DNA from: Caulobacter sp. UNC279MFTsu5.1
GTDB lineage: Bacteria > Pseudomonadota > Alphaproteobacteria > Caulobacterales > Caulobacteraceae
Assembly (NCBI RefSeq): GCF_900114015.1
Contig: NZ_FORN01000006.1
Span: 1 to 64,000, forward strand
Length of the DNA stretch: 64,000 nucleotides
Reading direction: 5' to 3'
The notes below the pieces were generated by a model that worked only from the letters and a program-made list of their open reading frames with translations, did not search any database and had not been told where the DNA came from. This document shows, piece by piece, positions 7,762 through 16,170 of the stretch; positions within the stretch are counted from its first letter, which is position 1; each line of letters starts with the position of its first letter. A program made the position numbers and the translations under genes.

Positions 7762-8481
7762 ATGAAAGTCGCCCTGCTCGACGACGACGACAGCCACAAC
7801 GCGCTGGTCGCCGCCCTTCTGGGGCCGGCGGGCTATGACTGCACCAGCTTCACGCGTCCCGAACGTCTGCTGGCCGAACTGCGCCGCCAGACCTTCGACC
7901 TGCTGATCCTTGACTGGAACATGCCCGAGCTCAGCGGCATCGAGACCCTGCGCCGGGTCGGCGAACTGCTGAGCCCTTCGCCGCCGGTGCTGCTGCTGAC
8001 CAGCCGCTCGGTCGAGGCCGACCTGGTCGAGGGGCTCAACGCCGGGGCCGACGACTACATCGTCAAGCCGCTGCAGCCGCCGGTGCTGCTGGCCCGCGTC
8101 AACGCCCTGGCCCGGCGCGCCTACCGCCCGACCGCCGCCCCCCAGGTCGAGCAGCACGGCCCCTATCGCCTGGACCCCGGCGCCCAGACGGTCGCCTGGG
8201 GCGACAATGTCGAGACCCTGACGCCCAAGGAATTCCAGTTGGCCGCCCTGCTGTTCAACAACCTGGCCCGGCCGCTGTCGCGCGAGTACCTGCTGCGCCG
8301 GGTGTGGGGCCAGCGGCCGGACCTGGAGACCCGCACCCTGGACGCCCACGTCTCGCGCCTGCGATCAAAGCTTCACCTGCGCCCCGCGAACGGCTTTAGA
8401 CTGACGACGGTCTATGGGTTCGGCTACCGGCTGGAAGTCTGCGAGCCCGAGACCGACGCCGCGTCCGGAGCCGCTGAATGA
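7762..8481 (+). CDS. OmpR/PhoB-family response regulator
   Basis: A 239-residue two-domain regulator. The receiver domain (1-118) has the acidic triad start (LLDDDDSHN), phosphoacceptor Asp51 in LLILDWNMPELSG, the conserved Thr/Ser in LLLTSRS and Lys in DDYIVKPLQPP. The winged-helix DNA-binding domain covers about 130-232 (LTPKEFQLAALLFNN, SREYLLRRVWG, LDAHVSRLRSKLHL, GFGYRL). An ATG preceded by GTGAACGC is chosen because it gives the canonical MKVALLDDDD start; longer in-frame extensions have no receiver homology. Its stop overlaps the start of the LysM-FecR gene (ATGA), and the CHASE2 kinase follows, so the three form one operon and the kinase is the obvious cognate partner. Confidence 0.93.
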   Translation: MKVALLDDDDSHNALVAALLGPAGYDCTSFTRPERLLAELRRQTFDLLILDWNMPELSGIETLRRVGELLSPSPPVLLLTSRSVEADLVEGLNAGADDYIVKPLQPPVLLARVNALARRAYRPTAAPQVEQHGPYRLDPGAQTVAWGDNVETLTPKEFQLAALLFNNLARPLSREYLLRRVWGQRPDLETRTLDAHVSRLRSKLHLRPANGFRLTTVYGFGYRLEVCEPETDAASGAAE

Positions 8482-9848
8482 TCCTTCGACCTTCGCTGTT
8501 CGCCCTGGCCTCCGTCCTGGCCCTGGCGTCCGGCCCCGCCCTGTGCGCGCCGCGGGCCCCGGCGAAGCCGCCGAAGGCCGCCCTTGCGCCACCGGCCGAC
8601 CCGCCGGTCCGCTACGTGGTCCAGCGCGGCGACACCCTGTTCGACCTGGGCCGCGCCTATCTGCGCAAGACGAACGACTACCGCCATGTGCAGCGCGCCA
8701 ACCAGATCAGCCAGCCGCGCGTGATGCCCGTGGGCAAGACCCTGACCATCGACGCGGACCTGCTCAAGACCGTGCCCATCGACGCCCGGCTCAGCGCCTT
8801 CAGCGGCAAGGTCGAGATCGAGACCGACGGCCGGCGGGCGCCCGCCCAGACGGGCATGGCCCTCAGGGAAGGCCAGCGGGTGATCACCGGCCCCGGCGCC
8901 TTCGCCACCTTCGAGATGGAGGACGCCTCGCGCGTCACTCTGCCCTCGAACACCGCCATGCGCGTGGTGCGGCTGCGCAGCGTCTTGCTGACCAACGCCC
9001 CGCAGCGGGTGTTCAAGCTGGACGAGGGCCGCAGCGCGATCCAGGCGACGCCAAACCCCAATCCCAACGCCCGCTTCGAGGTGCGCACGCCGGTGTCGAT
9101 TTCGGCCGTGCGCGGCACCGAGTTCCGGGTCGCGGCGGCGGACGGGCGCGCCCGGACCGAGGTGCTGAAGGGCGCGGTCGGCGTGGGCCCCGGCGAGGCG
9201 CCGCCAGCCGGTCCGCCGGTTCCGGCCGGCTTCGGCGTCACGGTCAATTCCGGTGGAGCCGGAGTCAGCGCCCCTGTCGCCCTGCTGCCCCCGCCCCGGC
9301 TGAACGAGGCCGACCAGAACCAGACCGACCGGACCGTGCACTTCGCCGTGCGGCCCCAGGCCGGAGTCGCGGCCTACCGGCTGCTGCTGTCGCACGACGC
9401 CGGCTTCGTCGACCTGTTCGACGAGGCGACCCAGGCTGAACCCGCCGCCGATTTCGGCCCCCTGGCGGACGGGACCTATTTCGTCCGCGTCACCGCCCTC
9501 GACCCCTCCGGCCTGGAGGGTCAGCCCGCCGACTACAGCTTCGACCGCGACCTGGACGTGCTGGAGCCGGGCGCCCCGCCCGTCGCCGAGGTCCGCGGCA
9601 AGCATCGCAACTTCCTGTTCCGCTGGAGCGCGGCGGGCGGCGGCGTACGCAGCTTCCGCTTCCAGCTGTTCGCCGGGACCGAGCCGACCGCGCCCATCGT
9701 CGACCAGCCGGGCCTGGTCGAGCCGCAGCTGACCCTGACCGACCTGCCGCCGGGACTCTACAGCTGGCGGGTCAGCGCCACGCGGGTGAAGAACGGCGTG
9801 GTCACCGAGAAGGTCGCGCCGCCGCAGTCGCTGAAGATCGGAAGCTAG
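8478..9848 (+). CDS. Exported LysM-FecR domain protein
   Basis: A 456-residue protein with a signal peptide (1-23, cleavage near ALCAP). A LysM-like module at about 45-95 (YVVQRGDTLFDLGRAYL) should bind peptidoglycan. A FecR domain follows at about 110-260 (LREGQRVITGPGAFATFEME, RFEVRTPVSISAVRGTEFRV). The C-terminal 180 residues hold two fibronectin-like stretches (VAAYRLLLSHDAGFVDLFD and FRFQLFAGTEPT). Start ATG overlaps the response-regulator stop by four bases, and the CHASE2 kinase begins four bases after this stop. FecR-type domains outside siderophore signalling often accompany CHASE2 sensors; the natural reading is a periplasmic, wall-associated signal-sensing partner of the kinase. 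No FecA-type receptor or FecI sigma factor is adjacent. Confidence 0.9.
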   Translation: MILRPSLFALASVLALASGPALCAPRAPAKPPKAALAPPADPPVRYVVQRGDTLFDLGRAYLRKTNDYRHVQRANQISQPRVMPVGKTLTIDADLLKTVPIDARLSAFSGKVEIETDGRRAPAQTGMALREGQRVITGPGAFATFEMEDASRVTLPSNTAMRVVRLRSVLLTNAPQRVFKLDEGRSAIQATPNPNPNARFEVRTPVSISAVRGTEFRVAAADGRARTEVLKGAVGVGPGEAPPAGPPVPAGFGVTVNSGGAGVSAPVALLPPPRLNEADQNQTDRTVHFAVRPQAGVAAYRLLLSHDAGFVDLFDEATQAEPAADFGPLADGTYFVRVTALDPSGLEGQPADYSFDRDLDVLEPGAPPVAEVRGKHRNFLFRWSAAGGGVRSFRFQLFAGTEPTAPIVDQPGLVEPQLTLTDLPPGLYSWRVSATRVKNGVVTEKVAPPQSLKIGS

Positions 9849-9851
9849 GCC

Positions 9852-12173
9852 TTGGCCGCGTTTCCCAGCCTGCCCGTCCCGCGCCTGGCCCCCCTCCGGC
9901 GGCTGAGGCCCGGACCGCCGCGATCTCCGCGCCGGCGGCTGCTGCGCTGGCTGGCCGTCGCCGCCCTCACCGGCCTGGTCCTGGCCGGCCTGACCGCCAG
10001 CCCGCTGACCACGCGGCTGGACAACATCCTCTACGACCGGCTGGTGCGCGCTTCGGAACGTCCGGTCGATCCCTCGATCCTGATCGTCGGCGTCGACGAG
10101 CGCAGCCTGCGCGAACTGGGCGCCTGGCCGTGGTCCCGCGCCCAGCACGCCGCGATGATCGACCGGCTGAGCCAGGCCGGCGCTAAGGCGATCGTCTACG
10201 ACGTGCTGTTCGGCCAGCCGTCCCAGGACCCCGCCGCCGACGAGGCCCTGGCCACGGCGGTCGCCCGGTCGGGCAAGGTCTACCTGCCGCAGTTCCTGGA
10301 GCCCCCGGCCCAGAACGGCGCGCCGCCGACCCTGGTCATGCCCCTGCCCATCATCGCCCAGGGCGCGGCGGCGGTCGGGCTGGTCCATGTCCGCTTCGAC
10401 CCCGACGGCGTGGTGCGCCGCATGGCGCCGTTCGAGGCCAACGGGCCGGAGCTGGAACCCGACTTGATGACCGTGGTCCACCGCGCCACCAAGTCGTTCG
10501 ACGCTCCCGACGCCACGCGCGGCGACGCCCCGACCCTGTTGATCCCGTTCGCGGGGCCGCCGGACCGCTATCGCCAGGTGGCCTTCTCCAGCGTGCTGGC
10601 CGGCGAGGTCCCGCCCGAGATGATCGCCGGCCGGACGGTGTTCGTCGGCCTGACCGCGCCGGGCCTGGGCCCCGCCTTCCCGACCCCGGTCACCCCCGAC
10701 GCCGCCAGCATGACCGGGGTGCAGCTGCAGGCCAGCGTGCTGGACGGCCTGCGCGGCGGGCGGATGATCAAGCCGGCCGGTCTGGGCGCGCGCCTGATCT
10801 TCGCCCTCAGCCTGCTGTGGCTGCTGCTGGCCGGGCTGCTGGTGTTGCCGCCTCGCGCCAACCTGGCCCTGCTGGCCGTGCTGCTGGTCGCGGCCGTCGG
10901 GGCCAGCGCGGCCCTGTTCTCCCGCGGCCACCTGTGGCTGTCGCCGGTGGCGGCGATCCTCGGCATGGCGCTGGTCTCGCTGGTGTGGGGCTGGGGCCGG
11001 CTGGGACGGGTCAACGACCTGCTGGGCCACGAGCTGGACCGCCTGCGCTCGGTGGATCCGGCCGGCGCCGCCGGCGCGGACGCCGAGTTCGAAAGCGACG
11101 TCGTCACCCGCCAGGCCCTCAGCCTCGGCGCGGCCATCACCCGGATCGACGACCTGCGGCGGTTCTCGGCCGACGCCCTGTTCAGCCTGCCCGACGCCAC
11201 CCTGGTGGCCGACGCCGAGCGCCAGGTGATCGCCGCCAACGCCGCCGCCCAGACCCTGCTGGCCGATCGCCCCTGGGTGCTGGAAGGCGGCGGCCTGGCC
11301 GACGCCCTCAACGCCCTGGAGCCCCTGGGCCGCACCTTTCCGGCCAGTTGGCCGGCCGAGGGCGACAGCGGCCATCCGATCGACCTGCACCTGGCCGACG
11401 GCCGCGCCTTCCAGATCCAGACCGTGTTCCGGCGCGACGCCGCGGGCGAGAGCGAAGGCTGGATCGTGCGCCTGGCCGACATCACGCCCCTGACCGCCGC
11501 CATGCGCCAGCGCGAGCAGGCGCTGCAGCTGCTGACCCATGACATGCGCTCGCCGCAGACCTCGATCCTGGCCCTGCTGGCGACGACGCCCGGCCTGCCG
11601 CCCGAGGCGTCCGAACGCCTGGCCGCCTACGCCCGCCGCACCCTGGCCCTGGCCGACGGCTTCGTGCAACTGGCCCGCGCCGAGGTCACCCAGACGACGA
11701 TGGAGCCGGTGGACCTGTGCGATGTGGCGGTCGAGGCGATCGACGAGTTGTGGCCGCAATGCCGCCAACGCCACATCGAGATCCGCCAGGAGGGCTGCGA
11801 CGGGCCGATGATGGCCCTGGGCGATCGCGGCGTGCTGGCCCGCGCCCTGGTCAACCTGATCGGCAACGCGGTGAAGTACGGTCCGGACGGCTCGACGATC
11901 GTGGTGCGCGCCGCCACGGTGCTGGACGGCGGCCGCACCTATGTCGACCTGTCGATCACCGACCAGGGGCCGGGCCTGACCGTCGAGGAGGCCGCCCTGG
12001 CCTTCCGGCCGTTCCAGCGCTTCGACCGGCCGGGCGCCGAGGCCGCGGGCGGCGCGGGCCTGGGCCTGGCCTTCGTCCAGGCGGCCGCCACGCGACACGG
12101 CGGCGGGGTCAGCTGCCGCAGCACGCCCGGCGGCGGCGCGACGTTCACGTTGCGGCTGCCGGAGATGGCCTGA
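9852..12173 (+). CDS. CHASE2-domain sensor histidine kinase
   Basis: A 773-residue membrane kinase. Residues 36-54 form an N-terminal membrane span. The periplasmic CHASE2 domain covers about 65-320 (ILIVGVDERSLRELGAWPWSR, FVGLTAPGLGPAFPTPV). Three closely spaced membrane helices lie at about 315-385. A PAS-like segment at about 450-545 precedes the HisKA domain with His563 in LLTHDMRSPQTS. The HATPase domain has an N box (ALVNLIGNAVKYG), G1 (DQGPGL) and G2 (GAGLGLAFV). TTG start, four bases after the FecR gene stop and preceded by GGAAG, is the first usable codon; no ATG occurs for over 90 codons. It should phosphorylate the OmpR-type regulator encoded first in the operon. Ligand of CHASE2 unknown. 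Confidence 0.92.
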   Translation: MAAFPSLPVPRLAPLRRLRPGPPRSPRRRLLRWLAVAALTGLVLAGLTASPLTTRLDNILYDRLVRASERPVDPSILIVGVDERSLRELGAWPWSRAQHAAMIDRLSQAGAKAIVYDVLFGQPSQDPAADEALATAVARSGKVYLPQFLEPPAQNGAPPTLVMPLPIIAQGAAAVGLVHVRFDPDGVVRRMAPFEANGPELEPDLMTVVHRATKSFDAPDATRGDAPTLLIPFAGPPDRYRQVAFSSVLAGEVPPEMIAGRTVFVGLTAPGLGPAFPTPVTPDAASMTGVQLQASVLDGLRGGRMIKPAGLGARLIFALSLLWLLLAGLLVLPPRANLALLAVLLVAAVGASAALFSRGHLWLSPVAAILGMALVSLVWGWGRLGRVNDLLGHELDRLRSVDPAGAAGADAEFESDVVTRQALSLGAAITRIDDLRRFSADALFSLPDATLVADAERQVIAANAAAQTLLADRPWVLEGGGLADALNALEPLGRTFPASWPAEGDSGHPIDLHLADGRAFQIQTVFRRDAAGESEGWIVRLADITPLTAAMRQREQALQLLTHDMRSPQTSILALLATTPGLPPEASERLAAYARRTLALADGFVQLARAEVTQTTMEPVDLCDVAVEAIDELWPQCRQRHIEIRQEGCDGPMMALGDRGVLARALVNLIGNAVKYGPDGSTIVVRAATVLDGGRTYVDLSITDQGPGLTVEEAALAFRPFQRFDRPGAEAAGGAGLGLAFVQAAATRHGGGVSCRSTPGGGATFTLRLPEMA

Positions 12174-12187
12174 GCGGCATCGGAACC

Positions 12188-12250
12188 GGGGGACACGCCC
12201 TCGCGCATCGCGCTCTTGCGCGGCGCGGCTGGCCGCGAGCGCGTGTCCCC
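12188..12250. terminator. Long inverted repeat between convergent genes
   Basis: GGGGACACGC at 12189-12198 pairs with GCGTGTCCCC at 12241-12250, enclosing further GC-rich self-complementary sequence. It lies between the ends of the CHASE2 kinase and the convergent methyltransferase and may terminate both transcripts. No T-run follows, so it may equally be a dispersed intergenic repeat; the half GAGCGCGTGTCCCC also occurs near 408-420. Confidence 0.5.
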
Positions 12251-12260
12251 TTCCCCTCCC

Positions 12261-13016
12261 CTATGGCTTCACGAACTTGAGCACGAACTGGTCGGTCTTG
12301 CCGCGGATGGCCGGGTCGAAGACGCTGGCGGTGCGCGGGTCGGTCGGGTTGCGCAGCAGCGGGCTCTCGGCGGCCAGCTTGAAGCCGGCGGCTTCGACCT
12401 CGGACTTGACGGCGGCGATGTCGATGCGGTGCAGCGTATCCGGCGCCGACAGGCCCGAACCGTCGGCGGCGTAGTGGTCGACGACCAGGAACACCCCGCC
12501 GGGCTTCAGCGACTTGAACACCTCGGCATTGATCTTGGCGGCCGTGTCGGCCGGGAACGGCTTGAGGTGCAGGTCGTGATAGTTCTGGACGGTGACCACG
12601 GCGTCCAGGCCGTCGGGCAGATCCAGCCCGATCAGGCTGCCGTCCAGCGGCGTGACGTTCTTGTAGGCCGCCGCGACGGTCTTCAGGTCCTCGCCGTACT
12701 TGGCCTGGAACTTGATGAACTCGGCCGGCTGATAGGCGTAGACCGTTCCCGTCGGTCCGACCGCGGCCGACAGGATGCGGGTGAAATAGCCGCCGCCGAT
12801 GATGAAATCGGCCACCTTGCCGCCCGGCTTGACGTCGGCCAGGGCCAGGAGCTCGGCCGGATGGCGGGCCGCGTCGCGGGCGGTGTCGGCCGCCGGCCGG
12901 GCCGGGTCGGCCAGGGCGGCCGCCAGGTTGGCGGGAACCTGGGCGAAGCCGGGCGCGGCGACCGCGCCGAGCAGGCAGGCGGCGACCAGGGCGGAGATCA
13001 TCGACCGCGACGTCAT
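12261..13016 (-). CDS. Exported class I SAM-dependent methyltransferase-like protein
   Basis: A 251-residue protein with a signal peptide (MTSRSMISALVAACLLG... ending near GFAQ, residue 24) and a Rossmann-like methyltransferase fold. Motif I is GGKVADFIIGGGYFTRIL at about 60-77, motif IV region GLDAVVTVQNYHDLHL near 130, and SLKPGGVFLVVDH near 162. The ATG at 13016 is chosen; an in-frame ATG 24 codons upstream lacks a ribosome binding site and would spoil the signal peptide. Its 3' end converges on the CHASE2 kinase gene. Proteins of this type are common in Caulobacterales and carry export signals although S-adenosylmethionine is not expected in the periplasm, so the true substrate and even catalysis are uncertain. 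Confidence 0.85.
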   Translation of the reverse strand: MTSRSMISALVAACLLGAVAAPGFAQVPANLAAALADPARPAADTARDAARHPAELLALADVKPGGKVADFIIGGGYFTRILSAAVGPTGTVYAYQPAEFIKFQAKYGEDLKTVAAAYKNVTPLDGSLIGLDLPDGLDAVVTVQNYHDLHLKPFPADTAAKINAEVFKSLKPGGVFLVVDHYAADGSGLSAPDTLHRIDIAAVKSEVEAAGFKLAAESPLLRNPTDPRTASVFDPAIRGKTDQFVLKFVKP

Positions 13017-13136
13017 GGGCTTCCTCTTCGTTGTTTCCCCTCGATAGCGCGTCACGCCGCCTGGGTGAACATCGGTATTCGAGATCACGACGAGATTCAG
13101 GGGACAAACTGGGGACGGCTTGCGGGCCGCGCGCCC

Positions 13137-13643
13137 TTAGCTCTTGGCCGGCGTCAACGCCGCGACCAGCCGGTCGGCCAGGTCGACCGGGTCGTCGCCG
13201 GACGTGCGGACCGTCGCCCAGGCCGCGACCTTGCCGCTCGACAGGTCCAGCACCGCCAGGGCGGCCGTGCGGACCGGTCCCCGCCGCGACCAGGGGCGCA
13301 GCTTGGTGGGCGCGCTGCGCCACGGGGCGACGCCGACCTGCGGGCCGACGACGGTGGAGACGCCCACCGCGGCGGGCGAGGTCCCGACCGTCACCTGCAG
13401 CCGATAGCGGGCCGGCATGGCGCCCGGCTGGACGGCGCCGGCTTCGCCGACCCGGCTGGCCACCCGGGCCTGGATCGCCTGGACCAGGGCCTGGTCGACG
13501 CCGGGCGACGCGGCCGGCCCGGCCTCGATCACGGCGGTCTGGCCCCGCAAGACCGTCAAATCGCCCTCGCTCGCCACCTGAGGCGGCGTGGCGCAGGCGC
13601 TGAGCAGCAGGCCCGCGACCAGGGTCGTCGACAACATACGCAT
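13137..13643 (-). CDS. Putative lipoprotein, function unknown
   Basis: A 168-residue protein with a lipoprotein signal (STTLVAGLLLSAC, lipid-bearing Cys at about 17). The mature part has mixed alpha/beta character: an Ala/Val-rich helix (VDQALVQAIQARVASRVGEAGA), a central RYRLQVTVGTSP strand, GPVRTAALAVLDLSSGKVAAWATV and a final helix. The layout resembles small outer-membrane lipoproteins of the DUF4136/LpoB-like type, but I do not recognise a named family with confidence. ATG start. It is alone on its strand between the methyltransferase start (about 120 bases away) and the small membrane-protein gene. Confidence 0.7.
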   Translation of the reverse strand: MRMLSTTLVAGLLLSACATPPQVASEGDLTVLRGQTAVIEAGPAASPGVDQALVQAIQARVASRVGEAGAVQPGAMPARYRLQVTVGTSPAAVGVSTVVGPQVGVAPWRSAPTKLRPWSRRGPVRTAALAVLDLSSGKVAAWATVRTSGDDPVDLADRLVAALTPAKS

Positions 13644-13683
13644 GGAACACCCCCGACGGCCCTTGGCCGCCCGAACCTTAGCG

Positions 13684-13839
13684 TCAGACCAGCCGCCCGA
13701 CCAGCCACCACGCGGCCCAGCCGATCACGCTCCACAGCGCCAGGCTCAGCAGGGCGGCGACCAGCAGCAGGCGCGGACGCCGCGCAAGATCCAGGCCGAG
13801 GCTGTCGGCCAAGGCCCGCAGCGGCAGGTCCAACTTCAA
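13684..13839 (-). CDS. Small single-span membrane protein, translationally coupled
   Basis: A 51-residue protein (MKLDLPLRALADSLGLDLA...) with a basic amphipathic start and one transmembrane helix at about 24-46 (LLLVAALLSLALWSVIGWAAWW). The proposed TTG start overlaps the upstream gene's TGA stop (TTGA), the usual arrangement for translational coupling, which is the main support for it being real. A longer in-frame version would overlap the neighbour heavily and start with low-complexity sequence. No family recognised. Confidence 0.5.
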   Translation of the reverse strand: MKLDLPLRALADSLGLDLARRPRLLLVAALLSLALWSVIGWAAWWLVGRLV

Positions 13840-14183
13840 CGGGCCTCGGCGCGCGCCTGGCCGCGCAGCATGCCGTAGGCGTGGTCGGTCAGGGCCCAGC
13901 GGCGGCTGTGCGGGCCATAGGGCAGGTGCAGCAGGTTGGCGGCCCGCGGGTCGCTGGCGCCCCGGCAATAGGCGGCGAACGCCTCGTCCAGTTCACGCTG
14001 CATCGCCTCGGACGGCCGGTAGACCCCTCGGCGCTTGGCGATATAGGCCACGACCAGGTCGCGATGGGCCGCCCCGCCCAGGTCCAGCAGCGCCTCGGCG
14101 ATCTCGCCGACCAGGGGGTTGAGGATCGCGATTCCGCCCGCGCCCCCCTCCAGGTTTCGCCGTCCGGCTTCCGACCACCCCAT
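13836..14183 (-). CDS. Conserved-looking hypothetical protein
   Basis: A 115-residue soluble protein. It contains GGIAILNPLVGEIAEALLDLGG (about 16-37), a helix-rich centre HRDLVVAYIAKRRGVYRPSEAMQRELDEAFAAYC and a C-terminal part ending in SRRWALTDHAYGML. The pattern of short helices followed by RPSEAMQRELDEAF could be a winged-helix-like fold, but I do not recognise the family. ATG start. Its stop overlaps the start of the small membrane-protein gene, so the two are probably co-expressed. Confidence 0.6.
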   Translation of the reverse strand: MGWSEAGRRNLEGGAGGIAILNPLVGEIAEALLDLGGAAHRDLVVAYIAKRRGVYRPSEAMQRELDEAFAAYCRGASDPRAANLLHLPYGPHSRRWALTDHAYGMLRGQARAEAR

Positions 14184-14310
14184 CGATCCGCCCCCCGATA
14201 ATCTGCGGGACGGAGTTAAAGGCCATGCGCCGGAGATCGACCAGAGGGTGAATGTCGGTTTTTACAATGCGTTACATTGACCAACCATCCCGGAAGGGCC
14301 GGCCGGCTTG

Positions 14311-15801
14311 TCAGTGCGTCTCGTAGGCGGCCTTGCCGCCGCTGATGGCGAAGGCCTCCTCCGGCGACAACACCAGCTTCTTGCGGCCGAACAGGGCGAA
14401 ATAGGCCACGCCCGCCGCGAACCAGATCGCCACCCCGATCACTCCGCTCCGATAGATCGGGTCCTTCAGTTGGTAGAAGATCGTCACCAGCGAGATGACC
14501 ACCGTCAGACCCGCGCCAGTCAGGCCGAACTTGCTCCTGTAGGGCCGCTCCATCGTCGGGAACTTCCGGCGCAGCAGGATGAACGACACGCCCTGCGCCA
14601 CGTAGGACAGCATGGCCCCGAACACCGCCATGTTCAGCAGGGTGCCGCCGATCACCGCCGCGCCCTTCTCGGCTCCGAGGATGAACCAGACGGCCAGCAT
14701 CACGGCCAGGCCGGCGGCCGAGCCGGTGATCAGGGCCACGTCCGGGGTCTTGCGCACCCCGTGGGTCACCGACAGGGCGCGCGGGAAGTAGCCGGCCCGC
14801 GACAGCGAATAGATCTGCCGGCCATAGGCGAAGATGATCGCGTGGAAGCTGGCGATCAGGCCCGCCACCGCGATCGCGGACAGGACCTTGGCCAGGCCGC
14901 CGCCATAGAGCGTGCGGAAGCCTTCCAGGATCGGCTCGCCGGACTTGGCCAGGGCGAAGGCGCCCGGCGAGATGGCGCTGTTGAGCCACAGCACCAGCAG
15001 GGCCGAGACGATCAGGGTGGCCATGCCCAGGAGGATGCCCTTGGGCAGGTCGCGCTGCGGGGTGTGGCTCTCCTCGGCCGCCAGCGGCAGCTGCTCGATA
15101 GCCAGGAACAGCCAGACCGCGAACGGCAGCTGGGCCAGGGCCCCGCCGACCCCGGCCGGCAGGAACGGCCCGTGGCCGTCCTTCAGCTCGGTCCCGCCCG
15201 GGCCGACGTTCAGGGCGTACTTGAAGAAGTCAGCGTGCGGCAGGGCGCTGATCCAGAACACCGCCAGGCAGGCCAGGGCCAGCAGGGTGATGACCACCGT
15301 GAACCGGAACGACATCGCCACTCCGCCAGCGTTCAGCCCCACGAAGACGACATAGGCCCCGATCCAGTAGAGCGGCTGCACCCAGGCCGGCGTCTCGAAG
15401 ATGCCGCCCAGGTACGAGCCGATGAAGAAGCAGACGACCGCCGCCGTCAGCACGTATTCGACATTCTCGCACAGGCCGGTGATGAAGCCGCCCCATGGTC
15501 CCATGGCGGCGCGGGCGAAGCTGTAGGCCCCGCCGGTGTGCGGCTGGGCGGCGGCCATCTCGGCGATCGAGAAGGTCAGGCCCAGGTACATGATAGTGAT
15601 GATCAGGGTGGCGACCAGCATGCCGCCCCAGCCGCCGGTCCCCATGCCCAGGTTCCAGCCCGAGAACTGGCCGGAGATCACCGCCCCGACGCCCAGGGCC
15701 CACAGCGAGAACACGCCCGCATAGCGCTTGAGGCCCCGCTTGTCGAAATACTCGGCGCCGACCTTTTCGTAGCTGACGCCGCCGGTGGTTTCCTCGCTCA
15801 C
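14311..15801 (-). CDS. eat: Ethanolamine-type APC-superfamily permease
   Basis: A 496-residue transporter with about 12 hydrophobic segments. The N-terminal block LKRYAGVFSLWALGVGAVIS followed by GQFSGWNLGMGTGGWGGMLVA is characteristic of ethanolamine permeases of the amino acid-polyamine-organocation superfamily. Other conserved sites are EMAAAQPHTGGAYSFARAAMG, AIEQLPLAAEESHTPQRDLP and FHAIIFAYGRQIYSLSRAGYFP. The GTG at 15801 has a near-perfect AGGAGG eight bases upstream; the longer in-frame form starting at 16029 runs through a palindromic repeat and is rejected. No ethanolamine ammonia-lyase (eutBC) gene is in the window, so the exact substrate is inferred from family similarity. A GbsR-type regulator is divergently encoded about 360 bases away. 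Confidence 0.87.
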   Translation of the reverse strand: MSEETTGGVSYEKVGAEYFDKRGLKRYAGVFSLWALGVGAVISGQFSGWNLGMGTGGWGGMLVATLIITIMYLGLTFSIAEMAAAQPHTGGAYSFARAAMGPWGGFITGLCENVEYVLTAAVVCFFIGSYLGGIFETPAWVQPLYWIGAYVVFVGLNAGGVAMSFRFTVVITLLALACLAVFWISALPHADFFKYALNVGPGGTELKDGHGPFLPAGVGGALAQLPFAVWLFLAIEQLPLAAEESHTPQRDLPKGILLGMATLIVSALLVLWLNSAISPGAFALAKSGEPILEGFRTLYGGGLAKVLSAIAVAGLIASFHAIIFAYGRQIYSLSRAGYFPRALSVTHGVRKTPDVALITGSAAGLAVMLAVWFILGAEKGAAVIGGTLLNMAVFGAMLSYVAQGVSFILLRRKFPTMERPYRSKFGLTGAGLTVVISLVTIFYQLKDPIYRSGVIGVAIWFAAGVAYFALFGRKKLVLSPEEAFAISGGKAAYETH

Positions 15802-15976
15802 GATCCGTCCCTCCTCGTCCCTGGTCCCAGCCGCAGGTTGCGCCGGCCGGGGCGGGACGGCGAGCTTCGTGATCACGAATTTCGCCAGTGGGAGACCGGC
15901 GTTCATTATTTCGGCGCGGTCTGCCGCGACACTCAGCACGTTGGGCTGGGGGAGGCCTCGGCCCCACCCAATAATG

Positions 15977-16081
15977 TTGTCATCCCGGGCGCAGCGAAGC
16001 GAAGACCCGGGACCGACGCGTGAACGCAAGCGCTTCCGGCGGTCCCGGATCTGCGCGCTTCGCGCTTGTCCGGGATGACAA
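15977..16081. repeat. Dispersed palindromic repeat, family A copy 1
   Basis: Outer arms TTGTCATCCCGG (15977-15988) and its complement (16070-16081) enclose internal GTCCCGGATC-type hairpins. The same architecture and much of the interior recurs at 50043-50155, so this is a REP-like intergenic element. It lies between the permease and the GbsR-type regulator. The rest of this 360-base gap holds nothing else I can name. Confidence 0.85.
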
Positions 16082-16152
16082 CCCGTTTGAGGGACGACCG
16101 CTCGTCAAGCCACATCCCCCTCGACTTGACTCAGCAGGCCACCAATCATAGA

Positions 16153-16170
16153 TTTCTGTCATGACAGAAA
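16153..16170. promoter_or_regulatory. Perfect 18-bp palindrome at the regulator start codon (putative operator 1)
   Basis: TTTCTGTCATGACAGAAA is a perfect palindrome whose centre is the ATG of the GbsR/MarR regulator. A close copy (14 of 18 identical) precedes the DUF4166 gene at 16752-16769. Position and symmetry suggest autoregulation by the encoded regulator. Confidence 0.65.

Noticed and set aside
8424..12098. A 1,224-codon open frame on the minus strand opposite the FecR and CHASE2 genes
   Set aside because: It is antisense to two strongly supported genes and its conceptual protein is a low-complexity Gly/Gln/Arg/Ala/His-rich string, as produced by GC-rich third positions of the real genes.
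12216..14201. A 661-codon plus-strand frame spanning three minus-strand genes
   Set aside because: It crosses intergenic gaps and gene ends with no homology; the minus-strand genes have signal peptides and known folds.
15802..16029. Extended start of the ethanolamine permease
   Set aside because: The added 76 residues are encoded partly by a dispersed palindromic repeat, and the GTG at 15801 has an excellent ribosome binding site.
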